Source: Pseudomonadales bacterium (GTDB lineage Bacteria > Pseudomonadota > Gammaproteobacteria > Pseudomonadales > Azotimanducaceae). Taken from it: a stretch of DNA of 64,000 nt. Location: assembly GCA_022825925.1 (NCBI GenBank), contig JAJDVW010000132.1, positions 1 through 64,000 of the forward strand, given 5' to 3'. The notes under the pieces are model-generated. The model made no database searches. It was not told the origin of the DNA and saw only the letters and a list, made by a program, of their open reading frames with translations. The position numbers were made by a program, and so were the translations under genes. Position 1 is the stretch's first letter. Each line of letters starts with the position of its first letter. Shown here piece by piece: positions 8,469 through 17,833 of this stretch.

Positions 8469-9869
8469 GTGACGCATCCCAACATTCTCTTCATCATGAC
8501 CGACCAGCAGCGCTGGGACGCGATGAGCTGCGCCGGCGACTGGGTGAACACGCCCAACCTGGACCGCATCGCGGCGGAAGGCGTGCGCTTCAGCTACTGC
8601 ATCACGACCACGCCGATCTGCATCCCCGCCCGCGTGACGCTCGCCACCGGGCACTACCCGCACAACAACAACGTCTGGGACAACATCCGCTACGCCATGC
8701 CGGAGGACGTGAAGACGTGGATGCGCGCGATCCGCGACCTCGGCTACCGCACGAGCATGTTCGGCAAGACGCACCTGCATCCGCACACGGGGGACCTGCG
8801 CGAGCGGGAGCACCTCATCAACGCCTACGGCCTCGACGACGTGGACGAGATCGGCGGGCCCCGGGCGAGCGCCGCCGTGATGAGCCACATGACGAAGATG
8901 TGGGAGGACAAGGGACTCCTCGATAGCTACCGGGAGGACTTCAGGGAGCGGTTCGCCAACAAGCCGCATGTCGCGCGTCCCTCCGTGCTGCCGCTCGAGG
9001 ACTACGCGGACGTGTACGTGGGCCAGCGCGCGAAGGAGTGGCTCGAGGCCTACGATGCCGACGAGCCTTGGTTCTGCTGGATGAGCTTCGGCGGCCCGCA
9101 CGAGCCCTGGGATGCGCCGGAGCCCTACGCGAGCATGTACGATCCCGAGGCGATGCCGGCGCCCGTGCCGCGTCCCGAAGAGGACATCCCGCGCCCGAAA
9201 GGATGGCTCGACAGGATGATGGAACGCTGGACGCCGAACTTCGATCCCGGCGACGAGGGAGCGATGCGGGCCAACTACGCCGGCAACGTGACCCTGATCG
9301 ACGACCAGATCGGCGAGGTCCTGGCGGCCATCGAGGCGCGCGGCGAGATGGACAACACGGTGATCGGCTTCACCTCCGACCACGGCGAGATGAACGGCGA
9401 CTGGCGGCTCATCTACAAGATGAACTTCCTCGACGGCTCCCTGCGCGTGCCCCTGCTCGTCCGTACCCCGGAGACCGCGGCCAACGGCGGCGGCAAGGTG
9501 GTCGACGCGCCCGCGGAGAACTGCGACCTCGGCCCGACCCTGCTCGAACTCGCTGGCGGAACCGTGGACTACGCGCAGTTCGCGAAGTCCCTCGTCCCCG
9601 CCATGGAGAACGGCGGGACGCACCGGGAGGCGGCCATCTCCGAGTACCGGGGCGAGTTCATGGTCACCGACGGCAAGTGGAAGGCGGCGGTCAACACCGA
9701 CGGGCAGGTCTACCTGCTGTTCGACCTCGAGGACGATCCCCGCGAGACGCGCAATCTCGCCGGGCTGTCGGAGTACGCGGCCCAGTCCGACGAGATGCGC
9801 CTGCGGCTCCTGGAGCGCGTCTCCGAGACCCAGTTCCAGAGCGGGGTGGAGTGGCGGCCGCCGGTGTAG
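8469..9869 (+). CDS. Sulfatase (cytoplasmic, formylglycine type)
   Basis: A 466-residue type I sulfatase without a signal peptide. The N-terminal metal motif is MTDQQRWD, and the modification site CIPAR has Cys51, to be oxidised to formylglycine. SDHGEM supplies further metal ligands, and GKTHLH and the C-terminal DLEDDPRE block are typical. It should hydrolyse a sulfate ester (or phosphonate monoester) of unknown substrate in the cytoplasm. It is one of three sulfatases here. No anaerobic or FGE-type maturase is seen in the window. The esterase gene starts 8 bp downstream, suggesting an operon from the phosphoesterase to the esterase. Confidence 0.9.
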   Translation: MTHPNILFIMTDQQRWDAMSCAGDWVNTPNLDRIAAEGVRFSYCITTTPICIPARVTLATGHYPHNNNVWDNIRYAMPEDVKTWMRAIRDLGYRTSMFGKTHLHPHTGDLREREHLINAYGLDDVDEIGGPRASAAVMSHMTKMWEDKGLLDSYREDFRERFANKPHVARPSVLPLEDYADVYVGQRAKEWLEAYDADEPWFCWMSFGGPHEPWDAPEPYASMYDPEAMPAPVPRPEEDIPRPKGWLDRMMERWTPNFDPGDEGAMRANYAGNVTLIDDQIGEVLAAIEARGEMDNTVIGFTSDHGEMNGDWRLIYKMNFLDGSLRVPLLVRTPETAANGGGKVVDAPAENCDLGPTLLELAGGTVDYAQFAKSLVPAMENGGTHREAAISEYRGEFMVTDGKWKAAVNTDGQVYLLFDLEDDPRETRNLAGLSEYAAQSDEMRLRLLERVSETQFQSGVEWRPPV

Positions 9870-9877
9870 GGAGCGCC

Positions 9878-10726
9878 TTGCCGAACGCCATCGAACAGAG
9901 CAGCCTGGCGTTTGCCCGGCTGCCGGGCATGGAGTTGCTCGCGGAGTGCTATCGCCCGCGGGAACCGGCGGCTCGGCTTGGCAGGGCAGTCGTCATGGTC
10001 CACGGCGGCGCGTGGTCGATCAGCGATCGGCTCGGCATGCAGACGCTCTGCGAGGCGTTCGCCCGGCGGGGCATGAGCGTCTTCTCCCTCGACTTCCGCG
10101 ACGGGCGCCACGGCAAGCACCCCTGCGCCGTCGCGGACATCGCGGCGGGAATCCGCTTCGTGCGGGCGAATGCCGAACGCCTGGAGGTGGACCCGGACCG
10201 CATCGGACTCGTCGGGAGTTCCTCCGGGGGTCACCTCGTCCTGCTCACGGGGATCCAGCCGGACATCGACGCGCACCGCGGCACGCCGTTCGCGGTGGAC
10301 GGCGCGTTCCGCGACGGTGACGTCTCGGCCCGGACAAGCTACGTGATCGCCCTCTGGCCCGTCTCCGACCCGCTGTTCCGCTTCCGCTACGCGCAGGCCG
10401 TGGGCCGCCACCAACTGGTCACCGGTCACGGGCTCTACTACCGGGACGAGGCGCAGATGGCCCAGGCCAGCGTGCAGCGGACGCTGACCGCGGGAGAAGC
10501 GCAGGCAACGCCCCCGGTGGCGGTGGTGCAACCGGGCGCGGACGCCAACGTGCCCCAGGAGATGACGCTGCAGCTCGTGCGCGCCTACCAGCGCGCCGGC
10601 GGCGTCCTGAACTACCTCTTCTACCCCGGGCTGCCGCACGGGTTCGGCCACCACCCCTCCCCGGACACCGACCGGATGTTCGACGACCTCTGGCCGTTCG
10701 TGGAGCGGTACTCGCGGGAGGGCTGA
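9878..10726 (+). CDS. Alpha/beta hydrolase, esterase/lipase of the HSL-like group
   Basis: A 282-residue esterase from a TTG start 8 bp after the sulfatase stop, with GGAG upstream. It has the HGGAW oxyanion motif (VMVHGGAWS), the nucleophile GSSSGG, and a C-terminal LPHGFGHHP supplying the catalytic His. Its position behind a sulfatase suggests deacylation of the same type of substrate, but this is inference. The frame is open upstream inside the sulfatase, and that extension is not coding. Confidence 0.8.
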   Translation: MPNAIEQSSLAFARLPGMELLAECYRPREPAARLGRAVVMVHGGAWSISDRLGMQTLCEAFARRGMSVFSLDFRDGRHGKHPCAVADIAAGIRFVRANAERLEVDPDRIGLVGSSSGGHLVLLTGIQPDIDAHRGTPFAVDGAFRDGDVSARTSYVIALWPVSDPLFRFRYAQAVGRHQLVTGHGLYYRDEAQMAQASVQRTLTAGEAQATPPVAVVQPGADANVPQEMTLQLVRAYQRAGGVLNYLFYPGLPHGFGHHPSPDTDRMFDDLWPFVERYSREG

Positions 10727-10815
10727 CCGTAAGCCTGCGCCGTTCCTGCGTGTGCGCCTTTTGCCATTGTTCGAGCGCTTGGAAGGGCGCTATCCTGCCG
10801 GCGGACAGGGACGGC

Positions 10816-11028
10816 ATGGACGCACTCGCGATGGACAGGGGCATACCCGGCGTGCACGATCTCCGGATAGAGGATCTGCGGCACGCCATGGAGCAGCGCA
10901 TGGAGGCGATCGAACGCAGCGTGACGGAGTTGAGGCAGGATTGGAGGCGGATGGACAGCCGGCTATGGGCACTGGTGCTGTTGGCGGTCGGCGGAATCCT
11001 GACGCCCATCGTTCTCAGGACGCTGTAG
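10816..11028 (+). CDS. Small membrane protein with coiled coil and C-terminal TM segment
   Basis: 70 residues. A charged amphipathic helix (about residues 20-47, many Glu/Arg) predicts a short coiled coil. It is followed by a hydrophobic tail (LWALVLLAVGGILTPIVL) that would span the membrane once. The layout resembles small XhlA-type or tail-anchored proteins. Function unknown. The next small gene starts 5 bp after its stop, so the two are likely cotranscribed. Confidence 0.55.
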   Translation: MDALAMDRGIPGVHDLRIEDLRHAMEQRMEAIERSVTELRQDWRRMDSRLWALVLLAVGGILTPIVLRTL

Positions 11029-11033
11029 TCCTG

Positions 11034-11345
11034 ATGACGACCGGGGACGAGCGGATGGACAAGACCCAACAGATAGCCCTCGACGACACCTCGAGCGCGT
11101 TGTTGGCCGACACCACCAGGCTGATCGAGACGATGTACGGCGAGCAGTGGTCCAGCGAAGAGATCGCCAGGCACCTGACGACCTACGCGTTCATGCGTGG
11201 CAGTTACACGATCGCGACCTTCGCGAAGGAAGAACTGCGCAAGCACGACGAGCTCGACGACGAGCAGAGGAGGCTTTGCAACCGGATCATCGGCCGGGCG
11301 GTGGCGGCCTCGGCGGAACTCGCGGAGACCGGGTTCGTCGAGTAG
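11034..11345 (+). CDS. Small acidic helical protein, unknown function
   Basis: 103 residues from ATG 11034 (an alternative is ATG 11055). The sequence is predicted helical and soluble, with WSSEEIARHLTTYAFMRGSYT in the centre and a second helix rich in Lys/Glu/Asp. No recognised domain. It follows the small membrane protein by 5 bp. The 174 bases after it, up to the enoyl-CoA hydratase stop, hold no gene that I can support. Confidence 0.55.
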   Translation: MTTGDERMDKTQQIALDDTSSALLADTTRLIETMYGEQWSSEEIARHLTTYAFMRGSYTIATFAKEELRKHDELDDEQRRLCNRIIGRAVAASAELAETGFVE

Positions 11346-11519
11346 GGAGGGCGCCCTTGCGGTGAAACTGCGGCACCCCGGTCTTGGTCCGTTCGAGCGT
11401 GCGTACCAGCGTGTGTGGCGGCGTCGCGGCTGGTATCGGTCCGTTACAGCCCGAGGATGCCGAGCAACTCCTCGATCGCTTGATCGTGTCGTGCGGCCCG
11501 GCGCAGGCTGCCCTCTGTC

Positions 11520-12341
11520 CTACGTCCCCGTGTACCTCGGCGTCCGCTTCTCCCGGAACGCCGCCAGCGATTCCTTGCGATCGTTCACCGCGCGCCCGGC
11601 GTGGGAGATCGCCAGGAGTTCGTAGCGCAGCGCGTCCTCCAGTTCGCACTCCTGGTTGTGCTGCAGGGCGCGCTTCGACATGCGCACGGCCAGCGGCGGC
11701 CAGGCCGTCATCTGGCGTGCGAGTTCGACGGCGGTATCGAGCAGGTCGTCGTGGTCGACCAGGCGGTCGAGCAGCCCGATCCGGTACGCCTCGTCGGCGT
11801 CCACCATGCGGCTCGTGTAGACGAGGTCCGCCGCGCGCGAGTAGCCGACGATGCGCGGGAGGAAGAAGCTCATGCCGGTGTCCGGCGAGAGGTTGCGTTC
11901 GACGAAGACCGTCTTGAAGCGCGTCATCGCGGACCCCACCCGCACGTCGCAGGCGAGGGCGAGGCTCATGCCCGCGCCCACGGCGACGCCGTTCACCGCG
12001 CCGATGACGGGTTTGTCGAGGCCGTGGACGGTCAGCGCCAGGCGGCCGACCCAGCCGAGATCGTCCATGTGGTCGTTCTGGGTCGGTGGCGGAGCTGCCT
12101 CCGGCCCCGCGGTCAGGTCCGCGCCGGAGCAGAAGCCGCGGCCCTCCCCGGTAAGGACCACCGCACGGACGGCGTCGTCGGCCTTCGCCTCGGCGAAGGC
12201 GTCGAAGATCGCGTCGCGGAGGCCGGCGTTCAGCGCATTCAGCTTCTCGGGTCGGGACATCGTGATCACCGCCACGTCGCCTGTCGTCGCCATCTCGAGC
12301 ACGGTGTCCTCCTTCTCTTGCACGTCTTGCACGGTACTCAT
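11520..12341 (-). CDS. Enoyl-CoA hydratase/isomerase family protein
   Basis: A 273-residue crotonase. Landmarks are SRPEKLNALNAGL, GEGRGFCSGADL (oxyanion-hole Gly/Ala region), KPVIGAVNGVAVGAGMSLALACD, and a region with Glu in VERNLSPDTG. It hydrates or isomerises an enoyl-CoA in fatty-acid or related catabolism. The start ATG overlaps the stop of the acyl-CoA dehydrogenase gene (ATGA), so the two are translationally coupled and probably catalyse successive steps. Confidence 0.9.
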   Translation of the reverse strand: MSTVQDVQEKEDTVLEMATTGDVAVITMSRPEKLNALNAGLRDAIFDAFAEAKADDAVRAVVLTGEGRGFCSGADLTAGPEAAPPPTQNDHMDDLGWVGRLALTVHGLDKPVIGAVNGVAVGAGMSLALACDVRVGSAMTRFKTVFVERNLSPDTGMSFFLPRIVGYSRAADLVYTSRMVDADEAYRIGLLDRLVDHDDLLDTAVELARQMTAWPPLAVRMSKRALQHNQECELEDALRYELLAISHAGRAVNDRKESLAAFREKRTPRYTGT

Positions 12342-13555
12342 CACGCCACCGTGTCCCGCACGGTCCGGCGCCCGAGCTGCGAGAGGTGGATCTCGCTCGG
12401 CCCGTCCGCGATCTGGCAGTAGCGGCTGGTCATGTAGATGTGGTTGATCGGCGTGTCCTGCGTCACGCCCATGCCACCGTGGGCCTGCAGGGCCCGGTTC
12501 GCCACGCGGTGGCACATCTCCGGCCCCGCCACCTTGACCATCGAGATGTAGTCGCGGGCGGCCTTGGGGCCGTGCTGGTCCATGGCGTCCGCGGCGCGCA
12601 GCACGAGCAGCCGGCACTGCTCGATCTCCATGCGCGAGCGCGCCACGTCGTGCTGGATACTGGTCTTGTCGGCGAGCCTCTCGCCGAAGGCCACCCGCTC
12701 GTCGACGCGTTTGCACATGAGGTCCAGGCACCGCTGCGCCATCCCGACGAACATCATGGCGTACTGGAAGCGGCCGGGACCGAGCCGCCCCTGGGCGATC
12801 TCGAAACCGCGGCCCTCGCCGAGGATCAGGTTCTCGGCCGGCACGCGCACGTTGTCGTAGAGCACCTGCGCGTGGCCCCCGGGAGAGCCAAGCGTGCCGA
12901 ACGTGCGCACGGGACGCTCCAGGGTCACGCCCGGCGTGTCCTTCGGCACGAGGATCATGGAGAACTGCTGGTGACGGGGCGCCTCCGGGTCCGTCTTGCC
13001 CATGACGACGAACACCCGGCACAGGGGATTGAACGCATTCGACGTGAACCACTTGCGCCCGTTGACGACGTACTCGTCGCCGTCGCGCACGATGGACGTC
13101 TCGAGGTTGGTCGCGTCGGACGAGGCCACCGCCGGTTCGGTCATCGAGTAAGCGGAGCGGATCTCGCCGTTCATGAGGGGCACCAGCCAGCGTTTCTGCT
13201 GCTCTTCGCTGCCGAAGCGCGCGAGCACTTCCATGTTGCCCCGGTCCGGCGCGCTGCAGTTGAACACCTCCTGCGCCCACGGCACCCGGCACATCCGCTC
13301 CATGATGGGCGCGAACTCGAGGTTCGAGAGCCCCGGGCTCCACTCCTCGTAGTCCTTGTGCAGGAACCAGTTCCAGATGCCGGCGTCGCGCGCCTTCTGC
13401 TTGAGCCCCTCGAACCAGGGCGGGTACTGCCAGCGGTTGGCGTCGTCGTCGACGAAGTGCCAGAAGTCCAGTTCGCGCGGGTAGATGTGTTCCTGCATGA
13501 ACGTGTCCACACGCGCCTGCAGTTCCAGCACCTTGTCGGTGGGTTCGAAGTCCAT
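12341..13555 (-). CDS. Acyl-CoA dehydrogenase
   Basis: A 404-residue flavoenzyme. It has the helical N-terminus, YSMTEPAVASSDATNLET and VVNGRKWFTSNA (FAD/substrate signatures), a GRLGPGRFQYAMMFVGMAQR stretch, and the C-terminal QAHGGMGVTQDTP. The sequence resembles the ACAD11/FadE-like group for long or branched acyl-CoA. The catalytic-base position cannot be fixed by eye. It is the first gene of a two-gene operon with the coupled enoyl-CoA hydratase. Confidence 0.9.
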   Translation of the reverse strand: MDFEPTDKVLELQARVDTFMQEHIYPRELDFWHFVDDDANRWQYPPWFEGLKQKARDAGIWNWFLHKDYEEWSPGLSNLEFAPIMERMCRVPWAQEVFNCSAPDRGNMEVLARFGSEEQQKRWLVPLMNGEIRSAYSMTEPAVASSDATNLETSIVRDGDEYVVNGRKWFTSNAFNPLCRVFVVMGKTDPEAPRHQQFSMILVPKDTPGVTLERPVRTFGTLGSPGGHAQVLYDNVRVPAENLILGEGRGFEIAQGRLGPGRFQYAMMFVGMAQRCLDLMCKRVDERVAFGERLADKTSIQHDVARSRMEIEQCRLLVLRAADAMDQHGPKAARDYISMVKVAGPEMCHRVANRALQAHGGMGVTQDTPINHIYMTSRYCQIADGPSEIHLSQLGRRTVRDTVA

Positions 13556-13665
13556 GGGCGGTTTCCTCGAGGGTTGGAGCGGTCGGGATTATTGTGGCTT
13601 GGCGGTTGCCGCCGCAAGCGAGTGCTTCCAGAGGGCGAGAATGCAGTCCCTTGCCGTGTCGGTGG

Positions 13666-14064
13666 TCAACCCAGCGTTGGAGCGAGGGAGGCCTCGACGA
13701 TGCGCTGGTCGTTCGTGAGCAGTGTCGCTCCGAGGACACGGGCCGTGGCCACGAGAATCCGGTCCGCGGGGTCGCGGTGAAACCAGTCGGGGAGCGCCGC
13801 CACTTCGTTGGCGATGGCGGGGGAGATGCCCTGCCGCCTGACCAGGGGAGGCGCGACCGCCCTGTCGAGCCACTCCCGCAACGGCAACGCGAGGCGAATG
13901 CGGCGCAACCCGTGCAGCATCGCCACTTCCCAGAGAGAGATGTCGGACACGTGGATCGGGGCGGAGGGCCCCGCCGCCTCGACGACCTCCCGCTGCTCGC
14001 CCGAGAGCCGACCCGGATCGTTGAGCCACCAGACGAGGATGTGCGTGTCGAGCAGAGCCGTCAT
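13666..14064 (-). CDS. VapC-like PIN-domain toxin
   Basis: 132 residues from ATG 14064, which overlaps the antitoxin stop (TAATG). PIN acidic residues are visible: Asp in LLDTHILVWW, Glu in SLWEVAM, Asp in FHRDPADRILVATA, and Asp in TNDQRI. The length and motif spacing fit a Mg-dependent RNase of the VapC type. An upstream in-frame start (14082) is less likely because it would overlap the antitoxin more deeply. Confidence 0.85.
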   Translation of the reverse strand: MTALLDTHILVWWLNDPGRLSGEQREVVEAAGPSAPIHVSDISLWEVAMLHGLRRIRLALPLREWLDRAVAPPLVRRQGISPAIANEVAALPDWFHRDPADRILVATARVLGATLLTNDQRIVEASLAPTLG

Positions 14065-14300
14065 TACCGGTTGCTCTCCCATTGGTCTGCCGGAACGACG
14101 GGTCCGACGATGTCGCCCAGAATGGTGACGGTCCCTTCGAGTTCCAGTTGGGGGTAGCGGGTGCGAGCCTCGGTAGCGGGCCCCAATTCCGCCACCGGCT
14201 TGCCGCGCTTCAGGATGACGACATGCTCGCCCGTCTCCGACACTCGGTCGAGTATCGAGAGGCAGCGGGCCTTGAAGTCCGAGGCGTTGATCCTTTCCAT
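14064..14300 (-). CDS. Phd/YefM-family antitoxin
   Basis: 78 residues, starting MERINASDFKARCLSILDRV with the typical Phd/YefM N-terminal DNA-binding fold and VVILKRGKPVAELGP. The C-terminal tail would wrap the toxin. It is cotranscribed with the PIN toxin, and their genes overlap by TAATG. A perfect inverted repeat just upstream is the likely autoregulatory operator. Confidence 0.85.
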   Translation of the reverse strand: MERINASDFKARCLSILDRVSETGEHVVILKRGKPVAELGPATEARTRYPQLELEGTVTILGDIVGPVVPADQWESNR

Positions 14301-14303
14301 GAC

Positions 14304-14326
14304 TGACTAGTATTCAAGACTAGTCA
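14304..14326. promoter_or_regulatory. Operator-like inverted repeat of the 14-kb toxin-antitoxin pair
   Basis: TGACTAGT (14304-14311) and ACTAGTCA (14319-14326) form perfect 8-bp arms around a 7-bp spacer, 4 bp upstream of the antitoxin start codon on the minus strand. Such palindromes are the usual binding sites of Phd/YefM antitoxins. Confidence 0.6.
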
Positions 14327-14430
14327 TCTATGGTCAACGCATCAACGCCCCTCAACGCCGGGGACGGCTTGCACGTGCCGGCCTCCGCCCACCATACTCG
14401 CCCCTTCCTCCGGAATCGATCGAGCGTCCC

Positions 14431-15273
14431 ATGGCGGAACAGGCAGCGGGTCCCTACGTCGACAAGCAATTGAGCGTACGGGAGTTCGTCGTCGACGAAG
14501 TGACGCTCAATGACTTCCACAACGGTCTCGAGCTGCCGCGGGCCGAAGGGGCGCGGGTGCCCTCGACGGTCGCGAGCGGCATGGAGAACGGGTACTTCGA
14601 CGAGATCGCGTACGCCAACCACTTCGGGCACCTGTGGATGCGCCAGGAATGGGAGTTCCTGGGCGAGTTGAGGCCGGGCGGGTCGTACACGGCGAGCGGC
14701 CGCATCCGCGACATCTACCGGCGGCGCGACCGCTCCGTCGTGCAGTACGAGGTGGACCTCCACGACGGGCCCGGCACGCTGGTGGCGCGCAGCCAGCACC
14801 ACCAGAGCTTCCTCCCGGATGCCGACCCCACGGGCGCGGTAGCGTTCCGGGACCCGGGCAAGAAGCCGGGCGCGCGGAAGTTCATCGTCCCGGAAGGGGA
14901 ACGGTTCGGTGGCCTCGAGCGCACGATCACGCTCGAGATGTGCGGCGAGTTCTTCCACGGCGACGCGAACTACCACACCGACAGGGACGCCTCGCTGGAG
15001 CTCGGATTCGAGGACGTCGTGGTCGGCGGCCGGATGACGATGGCGTACGCCGCCCACATCCTGGAGGAGGCGTTCGGCGCGGCCTGGTGGAAGACCGGGC
15101 GGCTCGACCTCAAGTTCACCAACCCGGTGTGGACGGGGGACACCGTGACCGCGCACGGCGTGATGACCGGGCCGCTTGCGGAGGACGGTTCGCGCATCGG
15201 CGCGTTCGTCTGGCTCGCCAAGGAAGACGACACCGTCGCACTGGTCGCCGGCGCCAGCGTCGCCTCCACGTAG
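14431..15273 (+). CDS. MaoC-like hot-dog (R)-hydratase domain protein
   Basis: 280 residues with two hot-dog-like halves. The N-terminal half contains FDEIAYANHFGHLWMR. The C-terminal half contains FFHGDANYHTDRDAS, GGRMTMAYAAHILEEAF and FTNPVWTGDTVTAHGVM, matching MaoC dehydratases, which hydrate enoyl-CoA or act on related thioesters. The CaiB-type transferase starts 40 bp downstream, so the pair is likely to act on one acyl-CoA route. Confidence 0.75.
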   Translation: MAEQAAGPYVDKQLSVREFVVDEVTLNDFHNGLELPRAEGARVPSTVASGMENGYFDEIAYANHFGHLWMRQEWEFLGELRPGGSYTASGRIRDIYRRRDRSVVQYEVDLHDGPGTLVARSQHHQSFLPDADPTGAVAFRDPGKKPGARKFIVPEGERFGGLERTITLEMCGEFFHGDANYHTDRDASLELGFEDVVVGGRMTMAYAAHILEEAFGAAWWKTGRLDLKFTNPVWTGDTVTAHGVMTGPLAEDGSRIGAFVWLAKEDDTVALVAGASVAST

Positions 15274-15313
15274 CCCGCGCCACGCGCCCGCCCGACCTCA
15301 GGACGGCCCTGCC

Positions 15314-16534
15314 ATGTCTGACGCGAACGCCCCCTATCTCCTGGCGGGCCTGAAGGTCGTCGACGCCGCGACGGTGATCGCCGCGCCGGCGGCGGCCATG
15401 ATGCTCGCGGACTTCGGGGCCGACGTCGTCAAGGTCGAACAGCCCGGGGCCGGCGACATGCTGCGCATGATCTCGGGCATCCGGACCATGCCCGGGGCCG
15501 GCATCGACTACCTGTGGCACATGGACGCCCGGAACAAGCGGAGCATCACGCTGAACCTCCGCTCCGCGGCGGGCCTCGCGGTACTGCATCGGCTGGCGGC
15601 GCAGTGCGATGTCTTCATCACGAATCATCCCCGTCCGGTACGGGAGAGGTTCGGCCTGACCTACGACGCACTCCGGGCCGCGAACCCGAACATGATCTAC
15701 GCCTCGCTCACGGCGTACGGCGAGCGGGGCCCGGAGCGGGACCGCAAGGCGTTCGACCAGCTCGCCTACTGGGCGCGCAGCGGTCTCATGGACCTGATGC
15801 GCGAGGAAGAGACCGTTCCGGCGCAGGGCTTGCCCGGCATGGGCGACCACCCGACCGCGACCGCGATCTACGCCGGCATCGTCACGGCGCTCCTGCACCG
15901 CGAACGCACCGGCAAGGGCAGCATGGTGGAGACGTCGCTGCTCGCGAACGGGCTCTGGTCGGCCGGCGCCGTGACGCAGGGCGTAATGGCCGGTGGAGAC
16001 ATGTCCGGGTTCCGCGAGTGGCGGCGCAACCCGCAGTTCCTGTTCAGGCCCTACCGCTGCAGCGACGGCCGCTGGCTGCAGTTCAACATGGTGCGCACGG
16101 AAGAACTGATGTACCTCCTGCTGACCGGGATGGACGCGATGCACCTGCTCGCCGACGAGCGCTTCGCCACGTGGGAGGCGGCCAACCAGAACCGCACCGA
16201 GCTGAAGGAACTGATCCAGGAGATCGTCGGCCAGCGGTCTTCCGACGACTGGCTCGCCGTATTCGAAACCCTGGAAGTGCCGGTCAACCGGGTCGCGATC
16301 GTGGAGGAGTCGCCGACGGATGCCCAGGTGCTCGAGAACCGCATGGTGATCCCGGTGACCGATCCCGCGTTCGAGATGCCCAGGGTCGTCACGCACCCGA
16401 TCCAGGTGTCGGGCGTGCCCCACGTCGAGCCGCGGCCAGGACCCCGGCTCGGCGAGCACACCGAGGAGATTCTGGCCGAACTCGGCTACGGCGCGGACAC
16501 GATCGCCGCCATGCGCGAGGAAGGCGCCCTGTAA
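15314..16534 (+). CDS. CaiB/BaiF-type CoA transferase (class III)
   Basis: 406 residues with N-terminal LLAGLKVVDAATVIAAPAA, DFGADVVKVEQPGAGD, KRSITLNL, and the aspartate-containing block GLPGMGDHPTATAIYAGI, where class III enzymes carry the catalytic Asp. It transfers CoA between an acyl-CoA and a free acid. Substrate unknown. It follows the MaoC gene and ends 6 bp from the convergent serine hydrolase. Confidence 0.9.
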   Translation: MSDANAPYLLAGLKVVDAATVIAAPAAAMMLADFGADVVKVEQPGAGDMLRMISGIRTMPGAGIDYLWHMDARNKRSITLNLRSAAGLAVLHRLAAQCDVFITNHPRPVRERFGLTYDALRAANPNMIYASLTAYGERGPERDRKAFDQLAYWARSGLMDLMREEETVPAQGLPGMGDHPTATAIYAGIVTALLHRERTGKGSMVETSLLANGLWSAGAVTQGVMAGGDMSGFREWRRNPQFLFRPYRCSDGRWLQFNMVRTEELMYLLLTGMDAMHLLADERFATWEAANQNRTELKELIQEIVGQRSSDDWLAVFETLEVPVNRVAIVEESPTDAQVLENRMVIPVTDPAFEMPRVVTHPIQVSGVPHVEPRPGPRLGEHTEEILAELGYGADTIAAMREEGAL

Positions 16535-16540
16535 CGGCGC

Positions 16541-17791
16541 CTACTCGACCAACGACGCGTACACGAGGTTCTGCAGCGTCCCCTGGATCCACGGCGGCGT
16601 GCCGATGCGCTGCGGCATGAAGAGCCCGATCAGCTCCTCGGTGGGATCGATCCAGAAGAACGTCCCGGCTGCGCCGCCCCAGTAGTACGACCCGGGCGTC
16701 AGCGTGCGCTGGTGGATGCCCGCCGGGGCGATCCCGAACCCGAGCCCGAAGCCGGCGCCCTCCCCGGAGTCCATGCCGTCCGGGAGCAGGTTGCTCGTCA
16801 TCAGCGCGACCGTGGCCGGGCTCAGGATGCGGGCGTCGCCGAACGCGCCGCCGTTGCTCAGCATGAAACAGAAGCGCATGTAGTTGTCGGCGGTCATCAC
16901 CAGCCCGCCGCCGCCCGACAGGAACGTGACGCCGATGAACTCGGGGTCCTCGCCGGGGCTGTCCTGCACGATCACCTCGCCGTCCTCGCCGATGATGTGG
17001 TCCGTCCCGAAGCGCTCGACGACTTCGGGAGGCACGTCGAAGTACGAGTCGGTCATCCCGAGGGGACCGAACAGGCGCGTCTCGAGGTAGCGGTCCAGCG
17101 TTTCGCCGCTGACGCGCTCGATGAGGTGTCCGAGGACGTCCGTCGAGAACCCGTAGTGGTAGCGCGTCCCCGGCTCGAACAGGAGCGGGAGGTCGGCCAG
17201 CTTCCCGACCAGTTCGCGGGTGTCGCGCGTCAGGTAGTCCCAGTCGTCGATGAGCCGGGCTTGCTGGTACATGCGGTCGAGCAGCGAGTCGCCGTAGTAG
17301 CCGTAGGTGAGCCCGGACATGTGCATGAGCAGATGGCGGGGCGTCACGGGCCGCGTCGCGGGCACGACGTTGCCGGTCTCGTTCAGGACGGTCAGGTCCG
17401 TCCACTCGGGGAAGAACTTCGTCACCGGTTCGTCGAGCAGCAGCTTGCCTTCCTCCACCAGCATCATGGCGCCGACGCTGGTGATGGGCTTGGTCATGGA
17501 GTAGATGCGCAGCAGCGAGTCCGACCGCAGCTCCGCGCCGGTCTCGACGTCGAGCAGCCCGGTCGAGTGCTCGAAGACGACGTTGCCGCGACGCGCGATC
17601 ATCGCCGTCATGCCCGGAAACTCCCCCGATTCCACGAGGCGTTCCATCCCCGCCCGCACGCGCTCGAGGCGCTCCGGGGACATGCCGGTGTCCTCCGGCT
17701 TGCCACGGGGCAGGTCGACGGCGAATGCGGGGAACGCCGTCATGAGAAGGAGAGTCAAGGCGACGGCAATGGCGCGTCCGGTCGTAGCCAT
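16541..17791 (-). CDS. Secreted serine hydrolase of the beta-lactamase/esterase EstB family
   Basis: 416 residues. The N-terminus (ALTLLLMTAFPAFA) is a clear signal peptide. The catalytic SxxK is SMTK in RIYSMTKPITS; the YxN-type motif lies near LTYGYYGDS, and a later GGAAGTFFWIDP block replaces KTG. This pattern is typical of class-C-like esterases and D-aminopeptidases rather than true beta-lactamases. Periplasmic or secreted. It diverges from the TPR-sulfotransferase gene 42 bp away, so both may share a promoter region. Confidence 0.85.
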   Translation of the reverse strand: MATTGRAIAVALTLLLMTAFPAFAVDLPRGKPEDTGMSPERLERVRAGMERLVESGEFPGMTAMIARRGNVVFEHSTGLLDVETGAELRSDSLLRIYSMTKPITSVGAMMLVEEGKLLLDEPVTKFFPEWTDLTVLNETGNVVPATRPVTPRHLLMHMSGLTYGYYGDSLLDRMYQQARLIDDWDYLTRDTRELVGKLADLPLLFEPGTRYHYGFSTDVLGHLIERVSGETLDRYLETRLFGPLGMTDSYFDVPPEVVERFGTDHIIGEDGEVIVQDSPGEDPEFIGVTFLSGGGGLVMTADNYMRFCFMLSNGGAFGDARILSPATVALMTSNLLPDGMDSGEGAGFGLGFGIAPAGIHQRTLTPGSYYWGGAAGTFFWIDPTEELIGLFMPQRIGTPPWIQGTLQNLVYASLVE

Positions 17792-17833
17792 GTACGGTTC
17801 CCCCGTCCGACAGAAGCGCTCCAAGCCTAAGCC

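Noticed and set aside
7584-9623. Long minus-strand open frame opposite the phosphoesterase and sulfatase genes
   Set aside because: It mirrors strong plus-strand genes with clear active-site motifs; its residues are Arg/His/Val-rich with no domain, as expected of an antisense frame in GC-rich DNA.
11346-11519. Possible small gene between the acidic protein and the enoyl-CoA hydratase
   Set aside because: Short frames exist on both strands, but none has a ribosome binding site, a recognisable motif or consistent codon use.
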